From the NCBI RefSeq assembly GCF_051014445.1, contig NW_027488369.1, forward strand, positions 17,440,001 to 17,504,000: a DNA stretch of 64,000 bases. The letters are read 5' to 3'. The stretch comes from Colletes latitarsis. Its lineage: Eukaryota; Arthropoda; Insecta; Hymenoptera; Colletidae. This document shows, piece after piece, positions 62,750-64,000 of the stretch (positions are counted from its first letter, which is position 1; each line of letters starts with the position of its first letter). The position numbers and the translations under genes were made by a program. The notes beneath the pieces were generated by a model that worked only from the letters and a program-made list of their open reading frames with translations, made no database searches and was not told the DNA's origin.

Positions 62750-64000
62750 CTAACATGCGTTATCCTCTAAAATATTGAGCGAAACCAGGTTTAATGGACT
62801 GTTTCAGTGTGGTACCACATTACTTCGTGATCCAAACCAGAAAAAGCCAGGATCTGTTCAACAAGTATGTGAAAAACGCTAAACTGTGAGCCTGATGAGG
62901 GCAAATCGTAGACCTAACCCAGACCTAAGATGCGTTAACCTCTAAAATATTTATCCAGACGAGGTTTCATTGAATGTTTCCGTGTGGTACCACTTTACTA
63001 CGTGATGCAATCCAGAAAAAGCCCAGGATCTAGCCATGAAGTATGAGAAATATGCGAAAGTATGAGCCTGATGAGGGCAAATCCTAGCCCTAACCCAGAC
63101 CTAACATGCCTTAGCCTCTAAAATATTTATCAAGACCTGGTTTAATTGATAGTTTCAGTGTGGTACCACATTACTACGTGATGCAATCCAGAAAAAGCCC
63201 AGGATCTAGCCATCAAATTTGAGAAATATGCGAAAGAGTGTGCCTGATGAGAGCAAATCCCAGACCTAACCTAGACCTAACATGAATTATTCTCTAAAAT
63301 ATTGATCGAAACCAGGTTTAATTGACTGTTTCAGTGTGGTCCCACGTTACTACGTGATCCAAACCAGAAAAAACCCAGGTTCCGTTCAACAAGTATGTGA
63401 AGAATGTGAAAGTATGAGTCTGATGAGTGAAAATCCCATGCCTAACCTAGACCTAACATGCGTTATCCTCAAAAATATTGAGCGAAACCAGGTTTAATGG
63501 ACTGTTTCAGTGTGGTACCACACTACGTCGTGATCCAAACCAGAAAAAACCCAGGATCTGTTCAACAAGTATGTGAAAAACGCTAAACTGTGAGCCTGAT
63601 GAGGGCAAATCTTAGACCTAACCCAGACCTAAGATGCGTTAACCTCTAAAATATTTATCCAGACGAGGTTTCATTGAATGTTTCCGTGTGGTACCACTTT
63701 ACTACGTGATGCAATCCAGAAAAAGCCCAGGATCTAGCCATGAAGTATGAGAAATATGCGAAAGTATGAGCCTGATGAGGGCAAATCCTAGCCCTAACCC
63801 AGACCTAACATGCGTTAGCCTCTAAAATATTTATCAAGACCTGGTTTAATTGAAAGTTTCAGTGTGGTACCACATTACTACGTGATGCAATCCAGAAAAA
63901 GCCCAGGATCTAGCCATCATATTTGAGAAATATGCGAAAGAATGTGCCTGATGAGAGCAAATCCCAGACCTAACACAGACCTAACATGAATTATTCTCTA
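62750..64000. repeat. Tandem duplication of a four-monomer unit (704 bp)
   Basis: TTATCCAGACGAGG, GTTTCCGTGTGG and ATCCTAGCCCTAACCC occur in the same order around 62945-63090 and 63650-63800, 704 bp apart. The second copy runs off the window. Confidence 0.8.

Larger units (their letters stand above)
31775..64000. repeat. Satellite array, right part (about 183 monomers of 176 bp)
   Basis: Continuation of the same satellite, in the same orientation and phase, after the retrotransposon. The monomer cut by the insertion resumes at TTGCGTTGTCC once the second copy of the target duplication is passed. All monomers here are subfamily A (CAGTGTGGTACCAC or CAGTGTGGTCCCAC, GGATCTAGCCAT or GGATCCGTTCAA). 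Several monomer types are shuffled: a GTTGTACTTCATT type, a GGTCCCACATT type, an ACACTACTTCGTG type and others. The array runs off the right edge. No gene or second transposon was found in it. Confidence 0.97.

Noticed and set aside
1..64000. CENP-B box in the monomer.
   Set aside because: I looked for the TTCG....A..CGGG pattern on both strands and saw no good match. Centromere identity cannot be supported this way.

Overview
The window is almost entirely one tandem satellite DNA. A monomer of about 176 bp repeats head to tail from base 1 to base 64000, roughly 350 copies, about 168 left and 183 right of a single interruption. The period can be read from landmarks that recur every 176 bp, such as the box CTCTAAAATATT (95, then 271) and the KpnI-type palindrome TGTGGTACCACA. 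I see no host gene, tRNA, rRNA or CRISPR array. The many short open frames in the array are frames left open inside the repeat, and the same peptides recur with the satellite period.

The single interruption, at 29621-31760, is a GC-rich, 5'-truncated non-LTR retrotransposon on the minus strand. Read in its own sense it starts inside the reverse transcriptase (QFGFRGGRST motif), continues through RT motifs A, B-like (GVPQGSVLGP), C (YADD), D and E, passes one frameshift, and continues into a C-terminal domain with a C-x2-C-x8-H-x4-C zinc knuckle. A 3' UTR of about 0.5 kb and a 43-nt poly(A) (poly-T on the plus strand) follow. A perfect 14-bp target-site duplication, TACCTAGACCTAAC, flanks it. 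The motif set is that of the arthropod R1 clade (R1/TRAS/SART/RT1). Together with CCTAA-like (TTAGG-like) motifs in every monomer, this suggests an insect genome, most likely centromeric, pericentromeric or subtelomeric heterochromatin. A hymenopteran is possible but not shown.

Layout: 1-1717 subfamily A monomers; 1718-2505 subfamily B; 2506-4182 A; 4183-8420 B; about 8421-9106 A; 9107-15311 B; 15312-29606 A; 29621-31760 retrotransposon; 31775-64000 A. Superimposed are multi-monomer duplications (offsets of 2, 4, 11, 13, 14, 21, 22, 24 and about 56 monomers), the signature of repeated unequal exchange and segmental amplification, with no single fixed higher-order unit.

The most unusual signal is in the retrotransposon. 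Its 2.1 kb, coding region and 3' UTR alike, is packed with perfect or near-perfect inverted repeats of 9-17 bp with short loops, including hairpins over the codons of both catalytic aspartate motifs. A second point is that the R1-clade element inserted exactly in the telomere-like CCTAGACCTAAC part of the satellite, which recalls the telomere-specific TRAS/SART elements. All counts are by eye, without computation.
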